Notes under the pieces: generated by a model
Told to the model about the DNA's origin: nothing
The model's database searches: none
The model's input: the letters and a program-made list of their open reading frames with translations, nothing else
Program-made: the position numbers and the translations under genes
Assembly: GCF_002086515.1 (NCBI RefSeq)
Contig: NZ_MVHH01000003.1
Coordinates: 1-64,000 of the forward strand
Direction of reading: 5' to 3'
DNA: 64,000 bases
DNA from: Mycolicibacter arupensis
GTDB taxonomy: Bacteria > Actinomycetota > Actinomycetes > Mycobacteriales > Mycobacteriaceae
Shown here: positions 17,691 to 26,035 of the stretch, in pieces
Layout: every line of letters starts with the position of its first letter
Position numbering within the stretch: the stretch's first letter is position 1

Positions 17691-17951
17691 ATGACCCGCC
17701 ACCAGGTAGAGCTGCTCACCCGCGAAGGATGCCCAGTCTGCGTCCAGGTGCACACACAGCTGACCCGGCTGGCCGGCGAACTCGGTTTCGACCTGCGAGC
17801 CGTCGACGTCGATGCTGCTGCGGCCGCCGGCGACACCGGGCCACGTGCGGAATTCGGCGACCGCCTGCCGGTCGTGCTGCTCGACGGACGGGAACACAGC
17901 TACTGGGAGGTCGATGAGCCGCGGCTACGTGCTGATGTGGCCGGCACTTGA
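17691..17951 (+). CDS. Glutaredoxin-like DUF836 protein, Rv0508-like
   Basis: 86 residues of a thioredoxin fold. The redox motif is GCPVCVQV (CxxC) at residues 14-17, and GDRLPVVLLDGREHSYWEVD carries the cis-proline of the fold. The start at ATG 17691 gives the usual glutaredoxin-like length and is preceded by TGGAG. It lies directly upstream of the haem genes, as Rv0508 does, and may reduce a disulphide in cytosolic enzymes; no partner is proven. The tandem repeat element begins at the base after its stop codon. Confidence 0.92.
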   Translation: MTRHQVELLTREGCPVCVQVHTQLTRLAGELGFDLRAVDVDAAAAAGDTGPRAEFGDRLPVVLLDGREHSYWEVDEPRLRADVAGT

Positions 17952-18054
17952 GGCGGTCCCAGCTTCGCCTCTCCTGCGTCGAGCCTCGCTGAACCGCCCC
18001 GCTGAACGGCGGTCCCAGCTTCGCCTCTCCTGCGTCGAGCCTCGCTGAACCGCC
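17952..18054. repeat. Two tandem copies of a 47-base palindromic unit
   Basis: Identical 47-base units lie at 17952-17998 and 18008-18054, with 9 bases between. Each starts GGCGGT and ends ACCGCC, and the inner AGC...CGCCTC and GAG...CGCTG segments extend the inverted symmetry. The first copy begins exactly after the TGA of the glutaredoxin-like gene. The spacer CCGCTGAAC repeats the end of the unit, as a slipped or partial third copy would. The unit lies 88 bases before hemA and could affect the hemA leader or end the upstream transcript. Confidence 0.8.
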
Positions 18055-18130
18055 GAATTTGGTGGCCCAGCGACTTAGCCTTTACCGTGGGGTGAAGTTT
18101 TTGTTCACAGGTGAGCAAGGAGCGGGCCAG

Positions 18131-18145
18131 GTGATATTGCCGTGA
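18131..18145 (+). other. Possible four-codon leader ORF overlapping the hemA start
   Basis: GTG-ATA-TTG-CCG-TGA has an AAGGAG site (18117-18122) at an ideal 8-base spacing, and its TGA overlaps the hemA GTG (GTGA, 18142-18145). The strong ribosome site serves this tiny frame better than hemA itself (19 bases away). Translation of hemA may therefore depend on termination and restart. It could instead be chance. Confidence 0.35.
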
Positions 18146-19533
18146 GCGTCCTGCTCTTCGGGGTTTCGCACCGCAGCGCCCCCGTCTCGGTACTCGAACA
18201 GCTCAGCACCGCCGAATCCGATCAGGTCAAGATCGTCGAGCAGGTGCTGCAATCGCCGCTCGTCACCGAGGCCATGATCCTGTCGACCTGCAACCGGGTC
18301 GAGGTGTACGCGGTCGTCGAGGCCTTCCACGCCGGATTGTCGGCGATCGGGCAGGTGCTCGCCGAGCGCTCCGGGATGTCCATGGCCGACCTGACCAAGT
18401 ACGCCTACGTCCGCTACAGCGAGGCCGCCGTCGAGCACCTGTTCTCGGTGGCCAGCGGCCTGGACTCCGCGGTGGTGGGCGAGCAGCAGGTGCTGGGCCA
18501 GGTGCGGCGCGCCTACGCCTCCGCCGAAGCCCACAGCAGCGTCGGCCGGGTGTTGCACGAACTGGCGCAGCGGGCCCTGTCGGTGGGCAAGCGGGTGCAC
18601 TCTGAGACCGGGATCGATGCCGCAGGTGCCTCGGTGGTCTCGGTCGCACTGGGCATCGCCGGCAAACAGTGGGGCTCGACGTCTGGCGACGACGCGCTGC
18701 TGGGACGGACCGCCGTGGTGATCGGTGCCGGGTCGATGGGAGCGCTGTCGGCGGCGCATCTGGTGCGCGGCGGCGTCCAACACATCCACGTGGTCAACCG
18801 TTCGCTGCCTCGGGCTCAGCGACTGGCCCGCAAGATCCGGGAGAGCGGCGTGAGCGCCGACGCCGTTGCGTTGGAGCGGATGCCCGCGGCCCTGATCGGC
18901 GCCGACATCGTGGTGTCCTCCACCGGCGCGGTGAGCCCGGTGGTCTCCCTGGCCGACGTGCACCACGCTCTGGTCGGCGGCAACCGTGACGAGGCGACCC
19001 AGCCGCTGGTGATCTGTGACCTCGGCATGCCGCGCGACGTGGATGCCGCGGTCGCCGGGCTGCCCGGGGTGCGCGTCATCGACATGGATCGCATCCAGCG
19101 CGAGCCGTCCGCGCAGGTCGCGACGTCGGATACCGAGGCTGCGCGGGCCATCGTGGCTCGTGAGGTGGCCACGTATCTGGCCGGCCAGCGGATGGCCGAG
19201 GTCACTCCGACCGTGACCGCGCTGCGCCAGCGTGCCGCAGACGTGGTCACCGCCGAACTGCTGCGGCTGGATCACCGGCTGCCGGACTTGGAGGCCGCGC
19301 AGCGCGAGGAGGTGGCACGCACCGTTCGCCGCGTCGTCGACAAGCTGCTGCACGCACCGACCGTGCGGGTCAAGCAGCTGGCCAGCTCGCCCGGCGGCGA
19401 CAGCTACGCCGAGGCGCTGCGGGAGTTGTTCGAGCTCGACCCGACCGCTGTCGACGCGGTCGCGACGGCCGGTGAACTGCCTGTGGTGCCGGGCGGACTC
19501 GATGTCGGCGCCGAAACCGGGTCGGCCGGGTAG
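18142..19533 (+). CDS. hemA: Glutamyl-tRNA reductase
   Basis: 463 residues. NADPH-dependent reduction of Glu-tRNA to glutamate-1-semialdehyde, the first committed step of C5-pathway haem synthesis; hemL at 34604 does the next step. The start [12 protein letters not shown] and the catalytic cysteine in [12 protein letters not shown] are typical, followed by [16 protein letters not shown], the NADPH loop [10 protein letters not shown] and a C-terminal dimerisation helix region. GTG 18142 fits the conserved N-terminus and no earlier in-frame start exists. The nearest strong ribosome site is for an overlapping four-codon frame. First gene of hemA-hemC-hemD-hemB. Confidence 0.97.
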   Translation: MSVLLFGVSHRSAPVSVLEQLSTAESDQVKIVEQVLQSPLVTEAMILSTCNRVEVYAVVEAFHAGLSAIGQVLAERSGMSMADLTKYAYVRYSEAAVEHLFSVASGLDSAVVGEQQVLGQVRRAYASAEAHSSVGRVLHELAQRALSVGKRVHSETGIDAAGASVVSVALGIAGKQWGSTSGDDALLGRTAVVIGAGSMGALSAAHLVRGGVQHIHVVNRSLPRAQRLARKIRESGVSADAVALERMPAALIGADIVVSSTGAVSPVVSLADVHHALVGGNRDEATQPLVICDLGMPRDVDAAVAGLPGVRVIDMDRIQREPSAQVATSDTEAARAIVAREVATYLAGQRMAEVTPTVTALRQRAADVVTAELLRLDHRLPDLEAAQREEVARTVRRVVDKLLHAPTVRVKQLASSPGGDSYAEALRELFELDPTAVDAVATAGELPVVPGGLDVGAETGSAG

Positions 19534-19538
19534 ACGTT

Positions 19539-20474
19539 TTGGGTGACGTAATCCGCATCGGTACTCGGGGTAGCTTGTTGGCTACCACCCAGGCCGGCAC
19601 CGTTCGTGATGCCCTGATAGCCGCGGGGCACCCCGCCGAGTTGGTCATCATCAGCACCCAGGGAGACCGGACGTCGGGACCCATCGTCGACATCGGGGTG
19701 GGTGTGTTCACCGCGGAGCTCCGGGAGGCGATCCTGGATGGCCGAGTCGACGCCGCCGTGCACTCGCACAAGGACCTGCCGACCGCGTCCGACCCCCGCT
19801 TCCTGATCGCCGCCGTCCCGCCTCGTGAGGACGCGCGGGACGCACTGGTGGCGCGGGATGGACTGGTGCTGGGGGAGTTGCCAGCGGGTGCCGTGGTGGG
19901 CACCTCGTCGCCCCGGCGGGCCGCACAGCTTAGAGCACTGGGTCTCGGTTTGGAAATTCGCCCCCTACGAGGCAACCTAGATAGCAGGTTGAACAGGGTA
20001 AGCAGCGGCGAACTTGACGCCATCGTGGTAGCCCGGGCGGGCCTGGCCCGGTTGGGACGCCTCGATGCGGTCACCGAGACGTTGGAACCGGTACAGATGT
20101 TGCCGGCTCCGGCTCAAGGGGCGCTGGCGGTGGAATGTCGCGCCGGCGATACCGCACTGGCGGCGCTGCTGGCGGAGTTGGATGACACCGACACCCGCCT
20201 GGCGGTCACCGCCGAGCGGACCCTGCTCGCCGAACTGGAGGCGGGTTGTTCCGCACCGGTGGGCGCGATCGCCGAAGTGGTCGAGTCCATCGATGAGGAC
20301 GGCCGGATCTTCGACGAGCTGTCGCTGCGCGGTTGCGTGGCGGCGCTGGACGGATCCGACGTGATTCGCGCGTCCGGCATCGGCAGTCCGGACCGGGCCC
20401 GGGAACTGGGTGTCTCGGTCGCGGCGGAACTGTTCGAGTTGGGTGCACGCGAACTCATGTCGGCGGCACGGTGA
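19539..20474 (+). CDS. hemC: Porphobilinogen deaminase (hydroxymethylbilane synthase)
   Basis: 311 residues. Polymerises four porphobilinogens to hydroxymethylbilane. The start [15 protein letters not shown], the central VHSHKDLPT and [11 protein letters not shown] (arginines binding substrate), [11 protein letters not shown] and the cofactor cysteine in [11 protein letters not shown] are all present. The start is unusual: the usual mycobacterial GTG just before IRIGTR is GTA here, and the only ordinary in-frame start after the upstream stop is TTG at 19539, adding MGDV. It begins 5 bases after the hemA stop. Confidence 0.96.
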   Translation: MGDVIRIGTRGSLLATTQAGTVRDALIAAGHPAELVIISTQGDRTSGPIVDIGVGVFTAELREAILDGRVDAAVHSHKDLPTASDPRFLIAAVPPREDARDALVARDGLVLGELPAGAVVGTSSPRRAAQLRALGLGLEIRPLRGNLDSRLNRVSSGELDAIVVARAGLARLGRLDAVTETLEPVQMLPAPAQGALAVECRAGDTALAALLAELDDTDTRLAVTAERTLLAELEAGCSAPVGAIAEVVESIDEDGRIFDELSLRGCVAALDGSDVIRASGIGSPDRARELGVSVAAELFELGARELMSAAR

Positions 20475-20507
20475 AACGGTGCGTGGGGAAGTGACTGGGA
20501 GTAACGA

Positions 20508-22223
20508 ATGGCTCGCCAAGTGAGCGTGCGAGGGCAGAAGCCCAAGCCGGGGCGCATTGTGTTCGTCGGCTCGGGGCCTGGTGACCCGGGTCTGCTGACG
20601 ACGCGGGCGCGGACGGCGCTGGCCAATGCCGCGCTGGTGTTCGTCGACCCCGACGTGCCCGAGGCAGTGCTGGCGCTGGTCGGTGTGGACCTGCCTCCGA
20701 TCGTGGGGCCGGTGCCCCCGTCTCCCAAGGCGGACAAATCCGACAACGACGCGGCCGACGGCACCGACGCCGACGACGATGCGGCCGGTGCTGCTCCCAC
20801 CACGGTTCCTGGTGGACCCGACATCCGCCCGGCACTGGGCGAGCCCGCCGAGGTGGCCAAGATTCTGGCGGCCGAGGCCCGCTCGGGCGCTGACGTGGTG
20901 CGTCTGGTGGCCGGTGACCCGCTGTCGATCGATGCGGTCATCACCGAGGTGAACGCGGTAGCGCGCACCAGTATCGCCTTCGAGATCGTTCCGGGATTGC
21001 CCGCCACCAGCGCGGTGCCCACCTACGCCGGGCTGCCGCTCGGGTCGTCGCACACCGTCGCCGATGTTCGCGACCCGCAGGTGGACTGGGGCGCGCTGGC
21101 CGCGGCCCCGGGCCCGCTGATCTTGCAGGCCACCACCTCGCACCTGCCGGAGGCGGCCCGCACGTTGATCGAGTACGGCCTGTCGGACAACACGCCGTGT
21201 GTGGTCACCACGTCGGGCACCACCTGTGCCCAGCGGTCGATCGAGTCCAGCCTCGGCGGTCTGACCGACGCTGCGGCGCTGGCCGGTATCGACCCGGTGA
21301 TCCTGCCCAACGGCCAAGAGACGTCGGCCGGCCCGCTCGTGGTGACCATCGGCAAGACGGTGACCAGCCGCGCCAAGCTGAACTGGTGGGAGAGCCGCGC
21401 CTTGTACGGCTGGACGGTTCTGGTGCCGCGTACCAAAGACCAGGCCGGTGAGATGAGCGACCGATTGGTCGGGCACGGCGCCTCACCGATCGAGGTTCCG
21501 ACCATCGCGGTGGAGCCGCCTCGCAGCCCCGCCCAGATGGAAAGGGCCGTCAAGGGTTTGGTGGACGGCCGCTACCAGTGGGTGGTGTTCACCTCGACCA
21601 ACGCGGTGCGCGCGGTGTGGGAGAAGTTCGCCGAATTCGGTCTGGACGCTCGCGCGTTCTCCGGTGTGAAGATCGCGTGCGTGGGCGAGGCCACCGCGGA
21701 GCGGGTCCGGGCGTTCGGGATCAGCCCCGAGCTGGTGCCGTCCGGTGAGCAGTCCTCGCTGGGCCTGCTCGACGAATTCCCGCCCTATGACGACGTTTTC
21801 GACCCGGTGAACCGGGTGCTGCTGCCGCGTGCGGACATCGCCACCGAGACCCTGGCCGAAGGCCTGCGGGAGCGGGGCTGGGAGATCGAAGACGTAACCG
21901 CCTACCGCACCGTGCGGGCCGCTCCGCCGCCCGCCAACATTCGCGAGATGATCAAGACCGGCGGCTTCGACGCGGTCTGCTTCACCTCCAGCTCCACGGT
22001 CCGCAACCTGGTCGGTATCGCCGGCAAGCCGCACGCCCGCACCCTGGTTGCCTGCATCGGACCCAAGACCGCTGAGACGGCGGCGGAATTCGGGCTGCGG
22101 GTGGACGTGCAGCCGGAGACCGCGGCAGTGGGTCCCCTGGTGGATGCGCTGGCCGAGCACGCGGCACGACTGCGAGCCGAGGGTGCGCTGCCACCACCGC
22201 GTAAGAAGAGCCGCAGGCGCTAA
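20508..22223 (+). CDS. hemD: Fused uroporphyrinogen-III C-methyltransferase-like/uroporphyrinogen-III synthase
   Basis: 571 residues with two domains. Residues about 15-260 are a tetrapyrrole methylase fold opening IVFVGSGPGDPGLLTTRA (SAM site) and containing VRLVAGDPLS and EIVPGLPATSAVP, as in CobA/SUMT. Residues about 305-560 are HemD-type uroporphyrinogen-III synthase (WTVLVPRTKDQAGEMSDRL, VVFTSTNAVRAVWEKF, VCFTSSSTVRNLVGI). The fusion is normal for actinobacteria. An acidic insert (about 75-105, DNDAADGTDADDDAA) interrupts the methylase between its first strands, so methylase activity may be altered. The chain ends in a basic KKSRRR tail. Confidence 0.95.
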   Translation: MARQVSVRGQKPKPGRIVFVGSGPGDPGLLTTRARTALANAALVFVDPDVPEAVLALVGVDLPPIVGPVPPSPKADKSDNDAADGTDADDDAAGAAPTTVPGGPDIRPALGEPAEVAKILAAEARSGADVVRLVAGDPLSIDAVITEVNAVARTSIAFEIVPGLPATSAVPTYAGLPLGSSHTVADVRDPQVDWGALAAAPGPLILQATTSHLPEAARTLIEYGLSDNTPCVVTTSGTTCAQRSIESSLGGLTDAAALAGIDPVILPNGQETSAGPLVVTIGKTVTSRAKLNWWESRALYGWTVLVPRTKDQAGEMSDRLVGHGASPIEVPTIAVEPPRSPAQMERAVKGLVDGRYQWVVFTSTNAVRAVWEKFAEFGLDARAFSGVKIACVGEATAERVRAFGISPELVPSGEQSSLGLLDEFPPYDDVFDPVNRVLLPRADIATETLAEGLRERGWEIEDVTAYRTVRAAPPPANIREMIKTGGFDAVCFTSSSTVRNLVGIAGKPHARTLVACIGPKTAETAAEFGLRVDVQPETAAVGPLVDALAEHAARLRAEGALPPPRKKSRRR

Positions 22224-22248
22224 CGGTGACGGGGAGCGCGGTGGCCCG

Positions 22249-23232
22249 ATGACTGCATTTCCTCGGCAGCGTCCGCGCCGGCTGCGCTCCACTCCGGCAC
22301 TGCGCCGCCTGGTGGCTCAAACATCTCTGGAGCCAAGACATCTGGTGCTGCCGATGTTCGTCGCCGACGGCATCGACGAGCCGCGGCCCATCGCTTCCAT
22401 GCCAGGCGTGTACCAGCACACCCGTGACTCGCTGCGCGCCGCGGCAGCCCAAGCGGTGTCGGCGGGTGTGGGCGGCCTGATGCTGTTCGGTGTTCCGGCC
22501 CAGGCAGACAAGGACAGCACCGGATCGGTCGGCGCGGATCCCGACGGGGTGCTCAACGTCGCGCTGCGCGATCTGTCCGCCGACCTCGGCGATGCCACGG
22601 TGTTGATGGCCGACACCTGTCTGGACGAGTTCACCGATCACGGACATTGCGGGGTGCTCGACGATAGGGGCCGGGTGGACAACGACGCCACGCTGAGCTG
22701 CTATGTCGAACTGGCTTTGGCCCAAGCGGATTCGGGCGCTCACGTGGTGAGCCCAAGCGGGATGATGGACGGCCAGGTGGCCGCCATCCGGGACGGACTG
22801 GATGCCGCCGGGCACAGCGATGTGGTGATTCTGGCCTACGCCGCCAAGTTCGCGTCGGCGTTCTACGGTCCGTTCCGCGACGCGGTGGCCTCCACCTTGA
22901 GCGGCGATCGCCGCACGTACCAACAGGATCCCGGCAATGCCCGCGAGGCGCTGCACGAGGTCGAGCTCGACCTCGCCGAAGGTGCCGACATTGTGATGGT
23001 CAAACCCGCCATGGGTTACCTCGACGTGATCGCGGCGACGGCCGCGGTGTCCTCGGTTCCGGTGGCCGCCTACCAGGTCTCCGGCGAGTACGCGATGATC
23101 GCGGCGGCCGCGGCCAACGGCTGGATCGATGCGCGGGCCGCGGCGCTGGAGTCGCTGGTCGGTATCCGGCGGGCCGGCGCGGACATCGTGCTGAGTTATT
23201 GGGCGGCCGAAGCGGCCGACTGGCTGGCGTGA
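22249..23232 (+). CDS. hemB: Delta-aminolevulinic acid dehydratase (porphobilinogen synthase)
   Basis: 327 residues from ATG 22249, which gives the usual RPRRLRSTPALRRLV start. Condenses two 5-aminolevulinates to porphobilinogen. The Schiff-base lysine is in VMVKPAMGYLDV and the second active lysine in AYAAKFASAFYGPF. The metal loop reads ADTCLDEFTDHGHCGVL: the middle cysteine of the zinc triad CxCxC is aspartate, so a full three-Cys zinc site is not formed; magnesium or mixed metal use is plausible. Downstream of hemD by 25 bases, and its stop overlaps the next GTG. Confidence 0.97.
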   Translation: MTAFPRQRPRRLRSTPALRRLVAQTSLEPRHLVLPMFVADGIDEPRPIASMPGVYQHTRDSLRAAAAQAVSAGVGGLMLFGVPAQADKDSTGSVGADPDGVLNVALRDLSADLGDATVLMADTCLDEFTDHGHCGVLDDRGRVDNDATLSCYVELALAQADSGAHVVSPSGMMDGQVAAIRDGLDAAGHSDVVILAYAAKFASAFYGPFRDAVASTLSGDRRTYQQDPGNAREALHEVELDLAEGADIVMVKPAMGYLDVIAATAAVSSVPVAAYQVSGEYAMIAAAAANGWIDARAAALESLVGIRRAGADIVLSYWAAEAADWLA

Positions 23233-23669
23233 GCGTTCCACTCGAGCCGCCGGGATCCCCGGCGGAGCCCCTGCCAGGGCGTCCGGTCGATGTCGAGACG
23301 GGGTTCTGGCTGTGGCTGGTGGCGTTGCCGTTGATGATGTGCGGCTACGTGGTGAGTCTGCTCAGCGCCCCGGAGCTCCCTTCGACCATGGTCACCTACG
23401 CGGTGGTCGGCCTGATCGCGGTGGTGCTCGGCGTACTGGTGGCGACCTTTCTGATGTTGATGCGCTCGGGGTACCGCTGGGCGCGCACGCTGTTGACCGG
23501 TGGCGGGATCGCCTCGATCGTGTACACGGTCAGCGGGTTGTCCGCCGCTGATCCGCGGCCCGCGGTGGCCGTGGTCACGGCGGTCACCGGCATTGTCGGA
23601 TCGGTGCTGATCGCCGCGGGGACCTTTCTGCTGCACCGCTCCGAGGCCCAGGCCTACTTCACCCGGTAG
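23229..23669 (+). CDS. Small four-helix membrane protein behind hemB
   Basis: 146 residues from a GTG that overlaps the hemB stop (GTGA). A short Pro-rich N-terminus is followed by four membrane helices: FWLWLVALPLMMCGYVVSLL, MVTYAVVGLIAVVLGVLVA, a segment around WARTLLTGGGIASIVYTVSG and AVVTAVTGIVGSVLIAAGTF. No enzymatic motif is seen. Coupling to the haem operon suggests a shared transcript. The place corresponds to the Rv0513-Rv0514 area of M. tuberculosis, but a one-to-one match cannot be claimed. It converges on the PGRS-hydrolase gene with a 6-base gap. Confidence 0.85.
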   Translation: MSVPLEPPGSPAEPLPGRPVDVETGFWLWLVALPLMMCGYVVSLLSAPELPSTMVTYAVVGLIAVVLGVLVATFLMLMRSGYRWARTLLTGGGIASIVYTVSGLSAADPRPAVAVVTAVTGIVGSVLIAAGTFLLHRSEAQAYFTR

Positions 23670-23675
23670 CTGTGG

Positions 23676-25877
23676 CTACGAACCGCCGCCCGCGGGGGTC
23701 ACGGTGACGCTGACATTGCCGGGGCCGTCCGAGGCGATGATCAGGATCGGGTCTCCCGGCGCGGACACGATGTGCCCGCCGGTGACACTCACCTGGTAGC
23801 CGTCCGGGTATTGGATGGGCGGTACCGAGATGTGGGTCTGGCTGCCGGCCGCGAAGTGGCCGGAGCCGTTGGCCATTTCGGTGGAGTAGCTGAGCTGGTA
23901 GGTGCCGGCGGCGAACGACCAGGAGGTGGGGGTGCCGGCGACGGCCTGCGCGTAGGGGGCCGAGGAGACCTCCAACCTGGACCAGTCGACATTGTCGCCA
24001 ACGGGTGGCTTGCTCGGGTCGAAGACCAGCGCATTGCCCGGCGCGGTGCCGGTGATAGCGGGAACGCCGTTGTAGGCCCATTGCGACCAGCCCCACATGC
24101 GCTGGTCCGAGGCGTTCATCACCTGGGTGATCTCGGCTGCGCCGTTGGCGGAGCCGAATTCCGAGATCAGACCCGGGACGCCGTACTTGCTGGTGTACGC
24201 CTCGCCGTTGCTGGCAACGAGTTCGATGTAGTCCGGGCACCACGGCATGAAGATGGAGCCGAAGACGTTCAACATGCAGTAGTCGTGGAAGGCGAAGACA
24301 CCGTGCGGGTCGTCGACCTCACCGAGCTGCGTCGGCAGCGACTGGTTGAACAGGGCGCTCGGCTCGTAGATCAGCGGAGTGGTGGGGTCAACGGAGCGGA
24401 TCGCTGCGCTCACCTGGTTGTAGAACGGGGTCAGCTGTTGAGCCTCATAGTAGGAGTTGCCGAATATCGTTGACAGCCAAGAGGAACCCGCCCACGGTTC
24501 GTTGATGATCTCGTAGCCGGCGATGTTGGGGTCGTCCTTGAAATAGTCCGCGACGGCCTGCGTCATGCGCGCGTAGTGGTTCAACAGGCCCACGCCGTCG
24601 GGACCGTTGGCGTTGGACCAGAACATGTCCCAAGCGTGGTTCTGGGCGGGATTCAGCGGGTAGTTGAGTCCGAAGCCGAAGTCGGGATTGGGCAGTCCGC
24701 CGGTCTGGGTGGCCCACTCCGGTGCGCCTTCGCCGCCGAAGACCGGGCTGTAGTCGTCCTGGTGGAAGTCGATGATGCTGACGATGCCGTACCTGGCCAG
24801 GATCTGGACGGTCTGGTCGATCGAGGCCAGATAGTTGTAGTCGATGACGCCGGGCTGCGGCTCCACGCCCGCCCAGATGACTCCCAGGCGTACGGAGTTG
24901 AAGCCGTTGGCGGCCAGGAACGCCGCGTCGTCCTCGTCGAATCCGCCTGCCGACGGCTCATACGGCGAAATCTTGTAGACCTCGTTGAACCCATGCATGA
25001 CCAGCACCCGGCCATCGGCATCGGTGATCCAGGTGCCCGCGGTGCTGATCCCCGCGACGGCTGCCGGTGCGCCGTCAAGAACGCCGAACTGGCCGTGGTC
25101 GCCATGGGCGCCGAGCAGTAGGCCGGCGTTTCCGCCCGCGCCGCCGAGAGCGGGGAGGTCACCGAAGCCGGTGTAGGTGCCGTCGCCGGCGTTGCCGCCG
25201 AGTCCGCCGATGCCCATCAGCCAGCCGCCGTTGCCACCGTCACCACCGTTGCCGCCCAGACCGCCGTCCGCGCCGTCGCCGCCGTCACCACCGTTGCCGA
25301 ACAGTCCGGCGTTGCCTCCGGCTCCGCCCATGCCGCCGGGCTCGGTGTTGTTCCAGCCGTTGCCTCCGTCGCCGAACAGCCAGCCGCCGTCGCCGCCGGC
25401 GGCGTTCTCGGCGGTGCCATCGGCGCCGTCGCCGATCAGGGGGCGGCCGGTGAGGAGCTGGGAGGGACCGTTGATCAGGTCGGTGAGTGCCCGGCCGATG
25501 TCGCTGTTGATCCCGTCTTCGAGGACATCGTGGATCGGGGTGTAGACGTACTGCAGCAGCCAGGTGTTCGGGTCGAGCGCGGCACCGGCCAGGGCGGCGC
25601 CGCTCCATTCGGCCAGCGCGCTGTCCCAGTGGGAGGGCGCCAGGAAGGTGTCCCACGCGGTGGGTGACAACACCGCATTCCAGTCGAGCCCGCCGGTCGT
25701 GGCGTCCAGGAAAGGCGCCATGACCGCCTCGAGCGCGTCATCGAAGTCGGCCTGCGCTGCCGGGACCGTGGCCAGCGGCGCCAGCCCGAATGTCAGAAAC
25801 GCGCCGGTGGCCGCGGCAACACCGCCGGCCCAGGTGCGTAGGTGGCGATCTGTGGGGGAGCCGTGGCGGCGCATCAT
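23676..25877 (-). CDS. Secreted GH5 cellulase/endoglycoceramidase-like protein with a PGRS-type linker
   Basis: 733 residues. An N-terminal Sec signal ends at PAAQA-D (about residue 43). A helical segment to about 148 resembles the leader of PGRS proteins that lack a PE domain. Residues about 149-258 are Gly-Asn-Asp-Gly-rich PGRS repeats (GGNGGDGG). Residues about 290-620 form a GH5 catalytic barrel with HGFNEVYK, IDFHQDDYSP, the acid/base Glu460 in EIINEPW and nucleophile Glu573 in LISEFGSANG. A beta-rich C-terminal domain (about 625-733) matches the tail domain of endoglycoceramidase-like enzymes. The catalytic residues look intact. Start: ATG 25877, GGAG 11 bases upstream. Substrate could be a glycolipid or beta-glucan. 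Confidence 0.9.
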   Translation of the reverse strand: MMRRHGSPTDRHLRTWAGGVAAATGAFLTFGLAPLATVPAAQADFDDALEAVMAPFLDATTGGLDWNAVLSPTAWDTFLAPSHWDSALAEWSGAALAGAALDPNTWLLQYVYTPIHDVLEDGINSDIGRALTDLINGPSQLLTGRPLIGDGADGTAENAAGGDGGWLFGDGGNGWNNTEPGGMGGAGGNAGLFGNGGDGGDGADGGLGGNGGDGGNGGWLMGIGGLGGNAGDGTYTGFGDLPALGGAGGNAGLLLGAHGDHGQFGVLDGAPAAVAGISTAGTWITDADGRVLVMHGFNEVYKISPYEPSAGGFDEDDAAFLAANGFNSVRLGVIWAGVEPQPGVIDYNYLASIDQTVQILARYGIVSIIDFHQDDYSPVFGGEGAPEWATQTGGLPNPDFGFGLNYPLNPAQNHAWDMFWSNANGPDGVGLLNHYARMTQAVADYFKDDPNIAGYEIINEPWAGSSWLSTIFGNSYYEAQQLTPFYNQVSAAIRSVDPTTPLIYEPSALFNQSLPTQLGEVDDPHGVFAFHDYCMLNVFGSIFMPWCPDYIELVASNGEAYTSKYGVPGLISEFGSANGAAEITQVMNASDQRMWGWSQWAYNGVPAITGTAPGNALVFDPSKPPVGDNVDWSRLEVSSAPYAQAVAGTPTSWSFAAGTYQLSYSTEMANGSGHFAAGSQTHISVPPIQYPDGYQVSVTGGHIVSAPGDPILIIASDGPGNVSVTVTPAGGGS

Positions 25878-26035
25878 CGGGTGCTCATCTCCAAGGTTAT
25901 GGCGAACCTGTGTAGAACATATACGCAGACGGAATATATCCCCAGGTGCGGGCGCGCAACCTAAGAAAGACCAAAACTGTGTGGTCGATACTGCCGGGCG
26001 CTCGAGCCCGTGCGGCCGGGTTAGGCTGACTCGAC

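Noticed and set aside
17999..18141. Riboswitch (cobalamin or haem-type) before hemA
   Set aside because: The leader is short and mostly made of the tandem repeat; no B12-box-like or other known aptamer sequence was seen.
18082..19353. 423-codon minus-strand open frame opposite hemA
   Set aside because: Composition is typical of a shadow frame, while hemA on the plus strand has all family motifs.
19977..21476. 499-codon minus-strand open frame opposite hemC and hemD
   Set aside because: Low-complexity Arg/Gly/His sequence with no start context; it crosses two verified genes.
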